Source: JBASEY01 sp964404285 (GTDB lineage Bacteria; CSSED10-310). Taken from it: 64,000 nt of DNA. Position numbers and translations under genes: made by a program. Positions 43,972 through 51,766 of the stretch are shown in pieces (position 1 is the first letter of the stretch; each line of letters starts with the position of its first letter). The stretch lies in assembly GCA_964404285.1 (NCBI GenBank), contig CAYOJK010000001.1:186001-250000 (forward strand), given 5' to 3'. The notes below the pieces were generated by a model. It saw nothing but the letters and a program-made list of their open reading frames with translations. It had not been told where the DNA came from and did no database searches.

Positions 43972-45018
43972 CTATAACGAGTACTTCCGTAAATATCTTT
44001 CAAGTTTTTTACTATCAACAACCTCAGATTTAAATCGAGCATTTATTTTGAAAAAATCTATACCTTTAAAAATAAGGTCTTCCAACAAATCTTCAGCTTT
44101 GGTTTTATCCAATAGATTCTCGATCGCCGCTCCAACAATTTCCAAAGCCAGTTTTGACCGATGATCAGAAATTTCCAGCGTCCATTTTGCCGGATTTTTT
44201 TCACGACCGTTAATATAAATAATTTTGGGATAGCCACCGATGCCGGCTGTCTGATTCAAAGCCTGATACAATCCCTGTAACAGGGCAAAAAGCCCTTTTT
44301 GACGTGGGATAGAGACTTCCGACCTGCGTTCGGCTAACAGGCGAGTATCCGCAAAACGCGAATAATTCAAATCACAAGTGTCTCTTCCAGAACCCTGAGC
44401 GATGAAAATTTCGTGAACTTCTTCACAAACCGGCCATCGTTCAGTCATGTAAAACATTTTGAAACCATCAATAGGATTATATCCAGCTAGAATTTGAGAA
44501 TTACCGAAAATTCCTTTTACTTCATCAGGATTCTGATTGAACGTCATATAATTCAATGCCGATTTGATTTGATCATGGTTAGTAATGGCAATCTTTCCCT
44601 TTTCCTTATCTAAGGTATACCCACGGATCAAATCAGCTGACGCAAAACCGAATTTACCAATCAAAAAATCGTCGATATGCATTTGTTTGATTTTAATGAT
44701 TGTCTGGAAAGCTAAGTGTGCAATATCGTTAAGGCGTGGAAGGCACTCAGTATCGGCATAGTCGGATTCAACGCGCTTCTCATATTCACGACTTACCGCT
44801 CTGGATATCTCCATTATCCACTCATCCCCAATCGAACTGGTTCCAGTCTGGCCCATAAACATAACTGTTTGAGTTTTCCTGACGATATGTTCAGCAACTA
44901 TTCGCCTGATTTTTTCTGGTGTGTAAAAGATCATCCAGTCAGGATTCCAATAACGGGCTTCATCACATAACATCAACCCGGAATGAAAATCCAACCGCAA
45001 AGCATTAATCGATGTCAT
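43972..45018 (-). CDS. Proteasome-fold (Ntn-hydrolase) protein with Thr after Met
   Basis: This 348-residue protein matches the proteasome beta/HslV/Anbu fold by order of motifs: a first strand after Met-Thr (TSINALRLDFHSG), LMLCDEARYWN (Asp of the ADRR position), PEKIRRI (K33-like lysine), a turn GQTGTSS (the GxxAD-like turn), and the IAQGSGRDTC segment corresponding to GSG near residue 129. Then comes GGYPKIIYINGR, like GG..DVVVI. If Met is removed, Thr becomes the N-terminal nucleophile. The protein is much longer than usual beta subunits (about 175-245) with an added C-terminal helical region. ATG 45018 has GGGGAGG 5 nt upstream and overlaps the previous gene's stop by 4 nt. Paralogue of that gene. 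Confidence 0.75.
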   Translation of the reverse strand: MTSINALRLDFHSGLMLCDEARYWNPDWMIFYTPEKIRRIVAEHIVRKTQTVMFMGQTGTSSIGDEWIMEISRAVSREYEKRVESDYADTECLPRLNDIAHLAFQTIIKIKQMHIDDFLIGKFGFASADLIRGYTLDKEKGKIAITNHDQIKSALNYMTFNQNPDEVKGIFGNSQILAGYNPIDGFKMFYMTERWPVCEEVHEIFIAQGSGRDTCDLNYSRFADTRLLAERRSEVSIPRQKGLFALLQGLYQALNQTAGIGGYPKIIYINGREKNPAKWTLEISDHRSKLALEIVGAAIENLLDKTKAEDLLEDLIFKGIDFFKINARFKSEVVDSKKLERYLRKYSL

Positions 45019-46094
45019 GATCGCCTCCCCTTGTCATCACGAGTTTGTGCTCGATCAGGAAAAAACATCTCTTTTACCTCGTTCTCTTTATACCCTCTAA
45101 ATAAAAATTCCAGCGCTTCACGATTTTTTGCCAAATCAAAAAGCTTTTTCTCAACTTTTTTGAAATCAACTTGCCTGCAAATCAGCTCATCTACCAACTC
45201 AACACCTTGTTCTTTAAGCAGGAACCCTGCCCTAACCGCCCGAACAATTTCCGTTGCCAGCCTAGCTGTATCATCGAAAACCTGTCGATACTGGCCAGCT
45301 GCTTCTTTGGCTTTTCTGTCAAGTATCACAATATTGTAATTACCCCCGACTTCCTTGAAATGCTCCCCCGCAAGAAATGCAGAGTCGATTAATTCATATA
45401 GGCCCTGTGCAGGGCGGTATCCTTTTTGACGCATCTGCAGAGTCTTTGCTTTAAAATCTCTTCCAAAAACCAAGCCTGAAGCATATTTTCCTGTTCCAAC
45501 AGCTTCAAATCCTTCATGCACATATCCCATAATCGAGTTTTCGCCTGAAAGGTAATATCCTGTAATGCCATCGGCATCAAAGCCAAATACAGTCGCCTTA
45601 GCTTCCATGACAGCTTTTAACAGCGTATCCTGAGTTTCTCGCGACGCTAATTTCTGAGCTTTTTCTCGAACCGCATCCGATTCGATCGGCCAAGACTCGC
45701 CATCGACTGAAAAACGTCCTGCATTCAATTCATGGGTTTGGAAACCATAATAAAACAGCATTTTTTGATCTATCCGCTTGCGTATGGCAGCTTGCATATT
45801 ATCAAATGCAACACGCGCGATATCCTTCACTCTCTGCAGGGAAGTAATACCTTTGTCAGAAATTATTTTTTGGATTTCCTGGCGCGAGTTCTCCACAACT
45901 TCCCGGTGAATTGACGGATATCCGACTCCACCATAAACAGCTTGAATACCCAGTTTCAGTGCGGTATCAGGATTGAGCAAGCTGTGAAGATTGTCACCAT
46001 GCATACGTTTTCTAAAAAAAACATTCCAATATTCTTCATCCGAAATGATCGCTCCGGAATCAGCGCTAAATTTCAGGAAGTTTACCAGCGACAT
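45015..46094 (-). CDS. Proteasome-fold (Ntn-hydrolase) protein with Ser after Met
   Basis: The 359-residue protein is a paralogue of the next gene: after Met-Ser, LVNFLKFSADSG and AIISDEEYWN, a GGVGYPS turn, and FEAVGTGKYASGLVF, which matches the AIGSG..YA.G.L beta-subunit pattern. It continues into GGNYNIVILDRK (like GGP.DV.VI) and a helical C-terminal extension. ATG 46094 has AAGGAG 6 nt upstream, so Ser at position 2 would be the N-terminal residue after Met removal. The gene overlaps the M23 gene by 29 nt and the Thr-type paralogue by 4 nt. The two probably assemble together; which is catalytic is open (Ser or Thr nucleophile). Confidence 0.75.
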   Translation of the reverse strand: MSLVNFLKFSADSGAIISDEEYWNVFFRKRMHGDNLHSLLNPDTALKLGIQAVYGGVGYPSIHREVVENSRQEIQKIISDKGITSLQRVKDIARVAFDNMQAAIRKRIDQKMLFYYGFQTHELNAGRFSVDGESWPIESDAVREKAQKLASRETQDTLLKAVMEAKATVFGFDADGITGYYLSGENSIMGYVHEGFEAVGTGKYASGLVFGRDFKAKTLQMRQKGYRPAQGLYELIDSAFLAGEHFKEVGGNYNIVILDRKAKEAAGQYRQVFDDTARLATEIVRAVRAGFLLKEQGVELVDELICRQVDFKKVEKKLFDLAKNREALEFLFRGYKENEVKEMFFPDRAQTRDDKGRRS

Positions 46095-47352
46095 ATTCTT
46101 CTCCTTGTTGTATGAGTTGAAATCGAGCCTGCCATTCAGTTGTTTGTTGTAAAAATAAACCTCTCAATTCATCAGGAATAGGTTCAGCCGGCTCAGATTT
46201 AATCGAATCGGGATTAATAAAAGCGCCACGATATTTAACACGAAAATCCAGATGGGGACCGGTTGCCAGGCCGGTTGAGCCAACATATCCAACAACCTGG
46301 CTTTGGCGCACGTGCACCCCTTTTCGGATTCCTTTAGCGAACTTATCCAGGTGACCATAACACGTTTCATAAGCATCACCGTGTTTTATCTGCACATAAT
46401 TCCCATAGCCACCATTCCAACCACAGTAAACAACAACTCCATCACCCAGCGCACTGACCGGACTCCCCTTAGGCGCTGCGTAGTCGATGCCGAGATGCGG
46501 TCGATATTCTTTCAATATGGGATGAAACCGACTGCGAGTATAACCTGAGCTTATCCGGCGATACTCTAGAGGGGCTTTAAGAAAGGTCCTCCTCATAGAA
46601 TTACCATCCTTATCGTAATACTCCGTTTTTCCATCTGGAAATGTAAAAGCGAATGCCGAAAACTGTTTTCCTGCGTTAGTAAAAGTGGCAGCAGAAATTT
46701 TGCCGGGCACCATACCAAAGTCTTTTGTTATACGGTTGGTATAGAACAAATCAAAACTATCCCCGCATCTCAATCCCGACGTAAAATCTACCTGACACCC
46801 AAATAGATCAGCCATGTCAAGTATCAACTCCGGTGGCACACCTTTACCGATTGCAGCATTCCATAACGATCCTTCTACCGTACCCGATGCCCTCTCCATA
46901 TTGGTAAACAACAGTGTATCCATCCTTTGTGCAATCCATTGGTCATCTTCATCTCGAATAATTTTAACCGCTTCGTTCGGAGAATTAGAAAGGCGGAATT
47001 CCAATAATTTTTCCGTATCTTGATCTTTATAGAGCGTAATTTTGGCCCCTATCTTAATTTTATTTATCGATAGAATTTCTTGAACTGCACTGCAAATCGC
47101 CTGAATGTCACCAGTTGGTATTTCATGGCGATTTAGTAGTAATCCGAGCGTATCACCCTTACTGAAAATGTCACCTCTAACTATCCGGTTACCAGGTTCG
47201 GGGAGCTTTGGCGATAAAGGTTGACAATGATTTCGAATCATCACCAGATCTGATTCTTGAGATTGAAACCGATGTTGATCAGCCTCTGTATAAAACCAGC
47301 CTAAAAAAAATACTAGTATAACAGATGTTAGAATCAGGCTTTTCGCCGCCAT
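46066..47352 (-). CDS. M23-family murein endopeptidase with signal anchor
   Basis: This 428-residue protein has an N-terminal signal anchor (LILTSVILVFFLGWFY), a LysM-like/OapA-type region (about 60-200; KGDTLGLLLNRHEI) and a C-terminal M23 domain with HLGIDYAA and GYGNYVQIKHG. The final motif reads GPHLDFRVK instead of the usual GPHLHFE, so the second His of HxH, normally a zinc ligand, is Asp. M23 enzymes cleave peptidoglycan crosslinks (MepM type) or activate amidases; with the changed ligand, activity needs testing. Its end overlaps the first proteasome-fold gene by 29 nt, which suggests an operon. It is 182 nt downstream of pnp. Confidence 0.83.
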   Translation of the reverse strand: MAAKSLILTSVILVFFLGWFYTEADQHRFQSQESDLVMIRNHCQPLSPKLPEPGNRIVRGDIFSKGDTLGLLLNRHEIPTGDIQAICSAVQEILSINKIKIGAKITLYKDQDTEKLLEFRLSNSPNEAVKIIRDEDDQWIAQRMDTLLFTNMERASGTVEGSLWNAAIGKGVPPELILDMADLFGCQVDFTSGLRCGDSFDLFYTNRITKDFGMVPGKISAATFTNAGKQFSAFAFTFPDGKTEYYDKDGNSMRRTFLKAPLEYRRISSGYTRSRFHPILKEYRPHLGIDYAAPKGSPVSALGDGVVVYCGWNGGYGNYVQIKHGDAYETCYGHLDKFAKGIRKGVHVRQSQVVGYVGSTGLATGPHLDFRVKYRGAFINPDSIKSEPAEPIPDELRGLFLQQTTEWQARFQLIQQGEEYVAGKLPEI

Positions 47353-47534
47353 TTCATACCTTTTTTGCCACTCACCAACACCATCTTTTATCTGCAGTTA
47401 AACACCTCAAATTCGACCTTTTAAGGGCAAAATTCTAGATGTACTGTGAAGGATTATAATGACAAAAACTTAAAATACAACAATCCATCAGTTTCTCATC
47501 AATATGGTTTGTATAAACCTGGAGATACTGAACG

Positions 47535-49757
47535 TTAATTTCTTCTTCGATCCGATGATCTAGGGTGTCGACGATCTTCATCACGTTTGGGATATCTACG
47601 GGGTCTATCGCTATCCTGCTTTTTTGTTTCAGGCGGCTTTTTACCTTCAACCCTTCCTTCGCGCATCAGTTCTTCACGTGTTAGTTTGATTTTTCCCATT
47701 GCGTCTATTTCAGCGACCCGCACCAACACTTTATCACCTAAATTCATCTCATCGGTCACATTTTCCACGCGATAATTTGCCATTCTAGATATATGAAGCA
47801 AACCATCAGCTCCAGGAAGAATCTCAATAAATGCGCCATAAGGCTCAATCCGATTAACTACACCCCAATAATCTTTTCCAATTTCTGCATCTTCTGTAAT
47901 GGTTTTGATTTTTTCGACCGCATTCATGAGGCTTTCTAAATTTGAGCTGAATATTTTGACTGTTCCATCATCTTCAATATCGATTTTCGCACCGGTTTCA
48001 GCGGTCAGGCTGCGAATCATTTTTCCACCAGGCCCAATAACCTTTGCGATTTTTTCGGGATTGATTTTTAGAAGATAAATACGGGGAGCATGCGGTTTAA
48101 GCTCTTCTCTTGATTTGGAAATGGTATCCGTCATTCGATCCAAAATGATCATTCGACCTTGTCTAGCTTGCTCCAAAGCTTCTTGCAGAATTTCGAAGCG
48201 AAAACCGGTCAGTTTGATGTCCATCTGTATCGCAGTAATTCCATCACGAGTTCCAGCCACTTTGAAGTCCATATCACCAAGATGGTCTTCCATACCGGAT
48301 ATATCCGATAAAATTGCATACCTGTCATTCTCAGTGATCAATCCCATAGCGATACCGGCAACCGGGTCTTTTATCGGAACACCTCCATCCATCAAACACA
48401 AGGTCGCGCCACAAACAGTAGCCATCGATGACGATCCATTTGACTCCATAATATCGGATACAATTCTGACCGTATAAGGAAAATCTTCTTCTCGAGGCAA
48501 TATCGGTAATATCGCTCTTTCCGCCAGATTGCCATGACCGATTTCACGCCGTCCCGGGCTTCGCAGAAAACCCGCTTCCCCAACACTGAATGGAGGGAAA
48601 TTATAATGGAGCATAAATGTTTTAAAGGTTTCACCTTCCAAATCATCGATTTTCTGTTCATCTAAAGTCGTTCCCAAGGTTAACGTCACTAATGCCTGGG
48701 TTTGTCCTCTTGTGAACAGGGCTGATCCATGAGTAGCCGGTAACAGGTCAATCTCACAGGTTATCTTACGAATCTGATCAGTAGTTCGGCCATCATTACG
48801 CTTTCCAGTATTTAAAATCAGCTGTCTAGCAACCCGCTTCTCTGTTTCTCGGAATAAGGTATTAAATGTCGCTTCATGTTCCGGCTCTGATATATCGAAA
48901 GCCGCTTTCAAGGTAGCGTTTAATTCAGATAGTCGCCTGGCGACATCTAATTTGTCCGTTCCTTGGATCGCCTGTAGAAAAGCCTCTTCATGGCTCGCAA
49001 AGAAAGCCTGCGCATCGACAGGTAAACCATCTTTAAGCAATTCAGCCATAATCACCGGCTCGAGCTCTCGCTTGGGTTTACCGACCTTTTCCTGCAAATC
49101 TCTCTGGAACGCATTCAGAATTTGAGCCTGCTCAAAAGCAAATTCCAATGCTTCGATAATGATACTTTCAGAGACTCCACGAGTTTCTCCCTCAACCATT
49201 ACAATCGCCGTCTCAGAACAAACCACGGTCAAATTCAGATCACTGACTTCCAATTCACTATAGGTGGGAAAAGCTATCAAGCGGTCTTTGATTCTTCCTA
49301 TGCGCACCGGGGAAATGGGCCCCATAAATGGTATATCTGATAACATCAATGCAGTTGCAGAACCTAAAACAGCTAATACATCCGGCTCATGAATTTGGTC
49401 ATGGGACAGAACGAAATTGACGATATGTGTTGAGCAGCGAAAACCATCTGGAAAAAGTGGCCTGATTGGGCGATCGATAAGGCGACCGGTTAACGTTTCC
49501 TTATCCGTCGGGCGCCCTTCCCGTTTGAAATACCCGCCGGGTATTTTTCCTGCTGCATAAGATTTTTCACGATAATCTACATTTAGAGGGAAAAAATCAG
49601 CATCTTGTCGATTTTGTTTTTCAGCAGTGGCCGTGCTCAGAACAACAGTGTCGCCGGAGCGAACAATGACAGCGCCATCGGCCTGTTTAGCAATTTTCCC
49701 TGTTTCAAAAGATATAACTTTACCATCGCCCAATAATACTTCGGCAGAATAAACCAT
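47535..49757 (-). CDS. pnp: Polyribonucleotide nucleotidyltransferase (PNPase)
   Basis: The 740-residue protein has two RNase PH-type domains, a KH domain (GPGGKMIRSLTAETGAKIDIE-like segment near residue 560) and an S1 domain (YWGVVNRIEPYGAFIEILPG, about 620-690), then a basic Arg-rich tail (PRRYPKRDEDRRH). It degrades RNA from the 3' end with phosphate and is part of the degradosome. Length and order match other PNPases. GGAAAGGAAAT precedes the ATG. It follows rpsO by 29 nt in the conserved rpsO-pnp pair. Confidence 0.98.
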   Translation of the reverse strand: MVYSAEVLLGDGKVISFETGKIAKQADGAVIVRSGDTVVLSTATAEKQNRQDADFFPLNVDYREKSYAAGKIPGGYFKREGRPTDKETLTGRLIDRPIRPLFPDGFRCSTHIVNFVLSHDQIHEPDVLAVLGSATALMLSDIPFMGPISPVRIGRIKDRLIAFPTYSELEVSDLNLTVVCSETAIVMVEGETRGVSESIIIEALEFAFEQAQILNAFQRDLQEKVGKPKRELEPVIMAELLKDGLPVDAQAFFASHEEAFLQAIQGTDKLDVARRLSELNATLKAAFDISEPEHEATFNTLFRETEKRVARQLILNTGKRNDGRTTDQIRKITCEIDLLPATHGSALFTRGQTQALVTLTLGTTLDEQKIDDLEGETFKTFMLHYNFPPFSVGEAGFLRSPGRREIGHGNLAERAILPILPREEDFPYTVRIVSDIMESNGSSSMATVCGATLCLMDGGVPIKDPVAGIAMGLITENDRYAILSDISGMEDHLGDMDFKVAGTRDGITAIQMDIKLTGFRFEILQEALEQARQGRMIILDRMTDTISKSREELKPHAPRIYLLKINPEKIAKVIGPGGKMIRSLTAETGAKIDIEDDGTVKIFSSNLESLMNAVEKIKTITEDAEIGKDYWGVVNRIEPYGAFIEILPGADGLLHISRMANYRVENVTDEMNLGDKVLVRVAEIDAMGKIKLTREELMREGRVEGKKPPETKKQDSDRPRRYPKRDEDRRHPRSSDRRRN

Positions 49758-49786
49758 AATATTTTCTATTTCCTTTCCGGATTAAA

Positions 49787-50056
49787 CTATTTACGAATAC
49801 CGAGCTCTTTGAGAATGCTCTGATATTTTTCCTGATCTTTGCGCTTGACATAATCCAGCAAACGACGTCTTCGACCGACAAGCTTGAGCAATCCCAATCG
49901 CGAATGCTGGTCTTGTTTGTGTTTCTTCAAATGTTCGGACAGATACTGGATTCGATCGGTCAATAACGCTATCTGAACAAAACTTGAACCCGAATCGTTC
50001 TCATGAGCGCCGAATTTACGAATGATTTCCTGTTTCTTTTGTGTATCCTGGGCCAT
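49787..50056 (-). CDS. rpsO: 30S ribosomal protein S15
   Basis: The 89-residue protein has the S15 signature: FGAHENDSGSSFVQIALLT, HLKKHKQDQHSRLGLLKLVGRR (split here by conventional motif pieces HLKKHKQD, HSRLGLL, VGRRRRLLDYVK). It binds the central domain of 16S rRNA and is a primary assembly protein. AGGAG lies 9 nt before the ATG. It sits between truB and pnp, as in many bacteria; the hairpin upstream (50123-50141) may be a leader element. Confidence 0.97.
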   Translation of the reverse strand: MAQDTQKKQEIIRKFGAHENDSGSSFVQIALLTDRIQYLSEHLKKHKQDQHSRLGLLKLVGRRRRLLDYVKRKDQEKYQSILKELGIRK

Positions 50057-50122
50057 TCAATCTTACTCCTGTAAAAATGCCTTTGTTTCAATTCGACCAA
50101 CCCCGCTCGACTGACATTTGAG

Positions 50123-50141
50123 TTCGGCAGCGTAAGCCGAA
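50123..50141 (-). promoter_or_regulatory. Hairpin in the truB-rpsO gap
   Basis: TTCGGC and GCCGAA form a 6-bp perfect stem with a 7-nt loop, 67 nt before the rpsO ATG and 9 nt after the truB stop. There is no T run, so it is not a standard terminator. Leader hairpins are used for S15 autoregulation in some bacteria; here that is only a possibility. Confidence 0.4.
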
Positions 50142-50149
50142 GATTCCTT

Positions 50150-51094
50150 TTACCATATATCAGCTAATCGTTCCATTTTCAAAACGGAATCGACGCTATT
50201 GTCTCGTCGCATGTGCTCCGCCAAACCAAGAAATTCGTCTGATTGAGTGAACACATTGAATAATTGATAGTTTTCAAAAAAATCTTTCCAGTCTATAAAA
50301 TCGTGTGTTTTTAAAGGCGCGCCATTTTTGAACTTCGTGATTCCATTCAACCCAATGATTCTAACCGGCAAATGCTCGGTTAAAACCTTAGTGGGATACA
50401 GTACTTCAAAAAGACTCTTTTTAGCAGCAAGGCGGCCTAAATCATCAAGAGAAATCGCTTGATCAACAGTAAATCGACCAATTTTCGTTCGTCGTAATGC
50501 CGTCAACATTCCAGTTGTTCCCAGCTGCTGAGCGATATCAACGCCCAGTGTTCGAATATATGTTCCTTCTGAGCAGGTTACAGAGAAATGAATTTGGGGA
50601 TTGTCAAAACCCAAAAGATCTAATTTAAAAATATGTACCTGTCTAGGTTTTCGATCCACTTCAATTTTCTTTCTCGCCAAAGAATACAATCTGTTGCCAT
50701 TGATTTTTAAAGCAGAAAACATAGGTGGAATCTGTTGTATCTTTCCTAGAAAACGTTTAAACACTTGAAGAATAGCTTCCTCAGTTAAAAAAGGATCGAT
50801 CGCATTTTCTTCAATAATATCGCCTGTCAAATCTTGGGTATTTGTTCCGACACCCAGCATTAAGGTCGCAGTATATGTTTTTTGAGCTGTTCGTAAAAAA
50901 TCGACAAATTTTGTGGTTCTTCCAATACAAATCGGCAATAAACCCGTTGCAAACGGATCCAAAGTCCCGGAATGACCAGCTTTAACACCTTTAAACACTT
51001 TTTGCACCTGATCGACACACTGTCTGGAAGTGATGGATGCAGGTTTATCCACAAGGATAAAACCATTAAGGTGTTGTGTTTTAAGGGATTTCAC
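50150..51094 (-). CDS. truB: tRNA pseudouridine-55 synthase
   Basis: The 314-residue protein has the TruB opening NGFILVDKPASITS, the catalytic Asp in GHSGTLDPFATGLLP and the later CSEGTYIRTLGVDIAQ. It makes pseudouridine at position 55 of the T loop of tRNAs. The start is GTG at 51094, immediately after the rbfA stop (TAG then GTG) with AGGAAG upstream, so the two are coupled. The C-terminal part resembles a PUA-like extension, normal for the longer TruB form. Confidence 0.96.
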   Translation of the reverse strand: MKSLKTQHLNGFILVDKPASITSRQCVDQVQKVFKGVKAGHSGTLDPFATGLLPICIGRTTKFVDFLRTAQKTYTATLMLGVGTNTQDLTGDIIEENAIDPFLTEEAILQVFKRFLGKIQQIPPMFSALKINGNRLYSLARKKIEVDRKPRQVHIFKLDLLGFDNPQIHFSVTCSEGTYIRTLGVDIAQQLGTTGMLTALRRTKIGRFTVDQAISLDDLGRLAAKKSLFEVLYPTKVLTEHLPVRIIGLNGITKFKNGAPLKTHDFIDWKDFFENYQLFNVFTQSDEFLGLAEHMRRDNSVDSVLKMERLADIW

Positions 51095-51457
51095 CTATTC
51101 TTCCTGTTCCATGGACTCGTTCTTGAAAGCTTCAAGTTGACCCCAGATACGGTTACCATCTTCCAAAGATTGGTCATATCTAAAACGAAGCTCGGGAATA
51201 TAACGGAGCTTTAAAACAGCTCCTAATTCACGCCGAATGAACCCTTTTGCGCTTTCTATCACTTTTTTGATTTCCTGAAAATCTTCTACCTGGTGACTTA
51301 GAATGTAATATACATCTGCTATTCTCAAGTCACGGGTCATTCGTGTCGATGTTATGGTCAGATCCTGTAATCTTGGATCATGTATCTTTGTTTTCAATAT
51401 GTTCGCCACTTCACGGGTAATTAAATCTGCAACCCGTTCACATCGGTAACTTTTCAT
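51095..51457 (-). CDS. rbfA: Ribosome-binding factor A
   Basis: The 120-residue KH-fold protein has RCERVADLITREVANIL, HDPRLQDLTITSTRM, and the later FIRRELGAVLKLRYIPELRF. RbfA helps 16S rRNA 5'-end maturation and cold-shock 30S assembly. GAGGGG precedes the ATG 4 nt upstream. It is between DUF503 and truB as in the standard cluster, and its stop abuts the truB start. Confidence 0.96.
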   Translation of the reverse strand: MKSYRCERVADLITREVANILKTKIHDPRLQDLTITSTRMTRDLRIADVYYILSHQVEDFQEIKKVIESAKGFIRRELGAVLKLRYIPELRFRYDQSLEDGNRIWGQLEAFKNESMEQEE

Positions 51458-51479
51458 TTTTCCCCTCTCAGCAGAATTT

Positions 51480-51761
51480 TTATAGGATTTCCGTTGAAAT
51501 ATCTGTCACGACAACTCTAATGTCAGTCTCTATCGCCCGAATAACACTGGATAATAAACCTTCCAGATACGCTCGATCTTTGCTGATACTGACAAATCCA
51601 AGCTCACATTTTCGCCATGAATCCAAACTGCCAGTTTCAGCTATTGCAATATTATAGCGATTTCGCAGTCTGTCTTTGAGCGACTTTACAACGCGGCGTT
51701 TATCTTTTAAGGAGTCGGAAGATGAGACTTGAAACTGAATATAACAGATTCCAACAGGCAT
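51480..51761 (-). CDS. DUF503 (YlxP-like) protein
   Basis: The 93-residue protein has the DUF503 features: SSDSLKDKRRVVKSLKDRLR and the end RVVVTDISTEIL, with AETGSLDSWRKCELGF between. It is widely found between infB and rbfA; function is uncertain, with a possible role in ribosome assembly. The gene starts 5 nt after the infB stop with a weak ribosome binding site, so coupling is likely. Confidence 0.9.
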   Translation of the reverse strand: MPVGICYIQFQVSSSDSLKDKRRVVKSLKDRLRNRYNIAIAETGSLDSWRKCELGFVSISKDRAYLEGLLSSVIRAIETDIRVVVTDISTEIL

Positions 51762-51766
51762 TAAAC

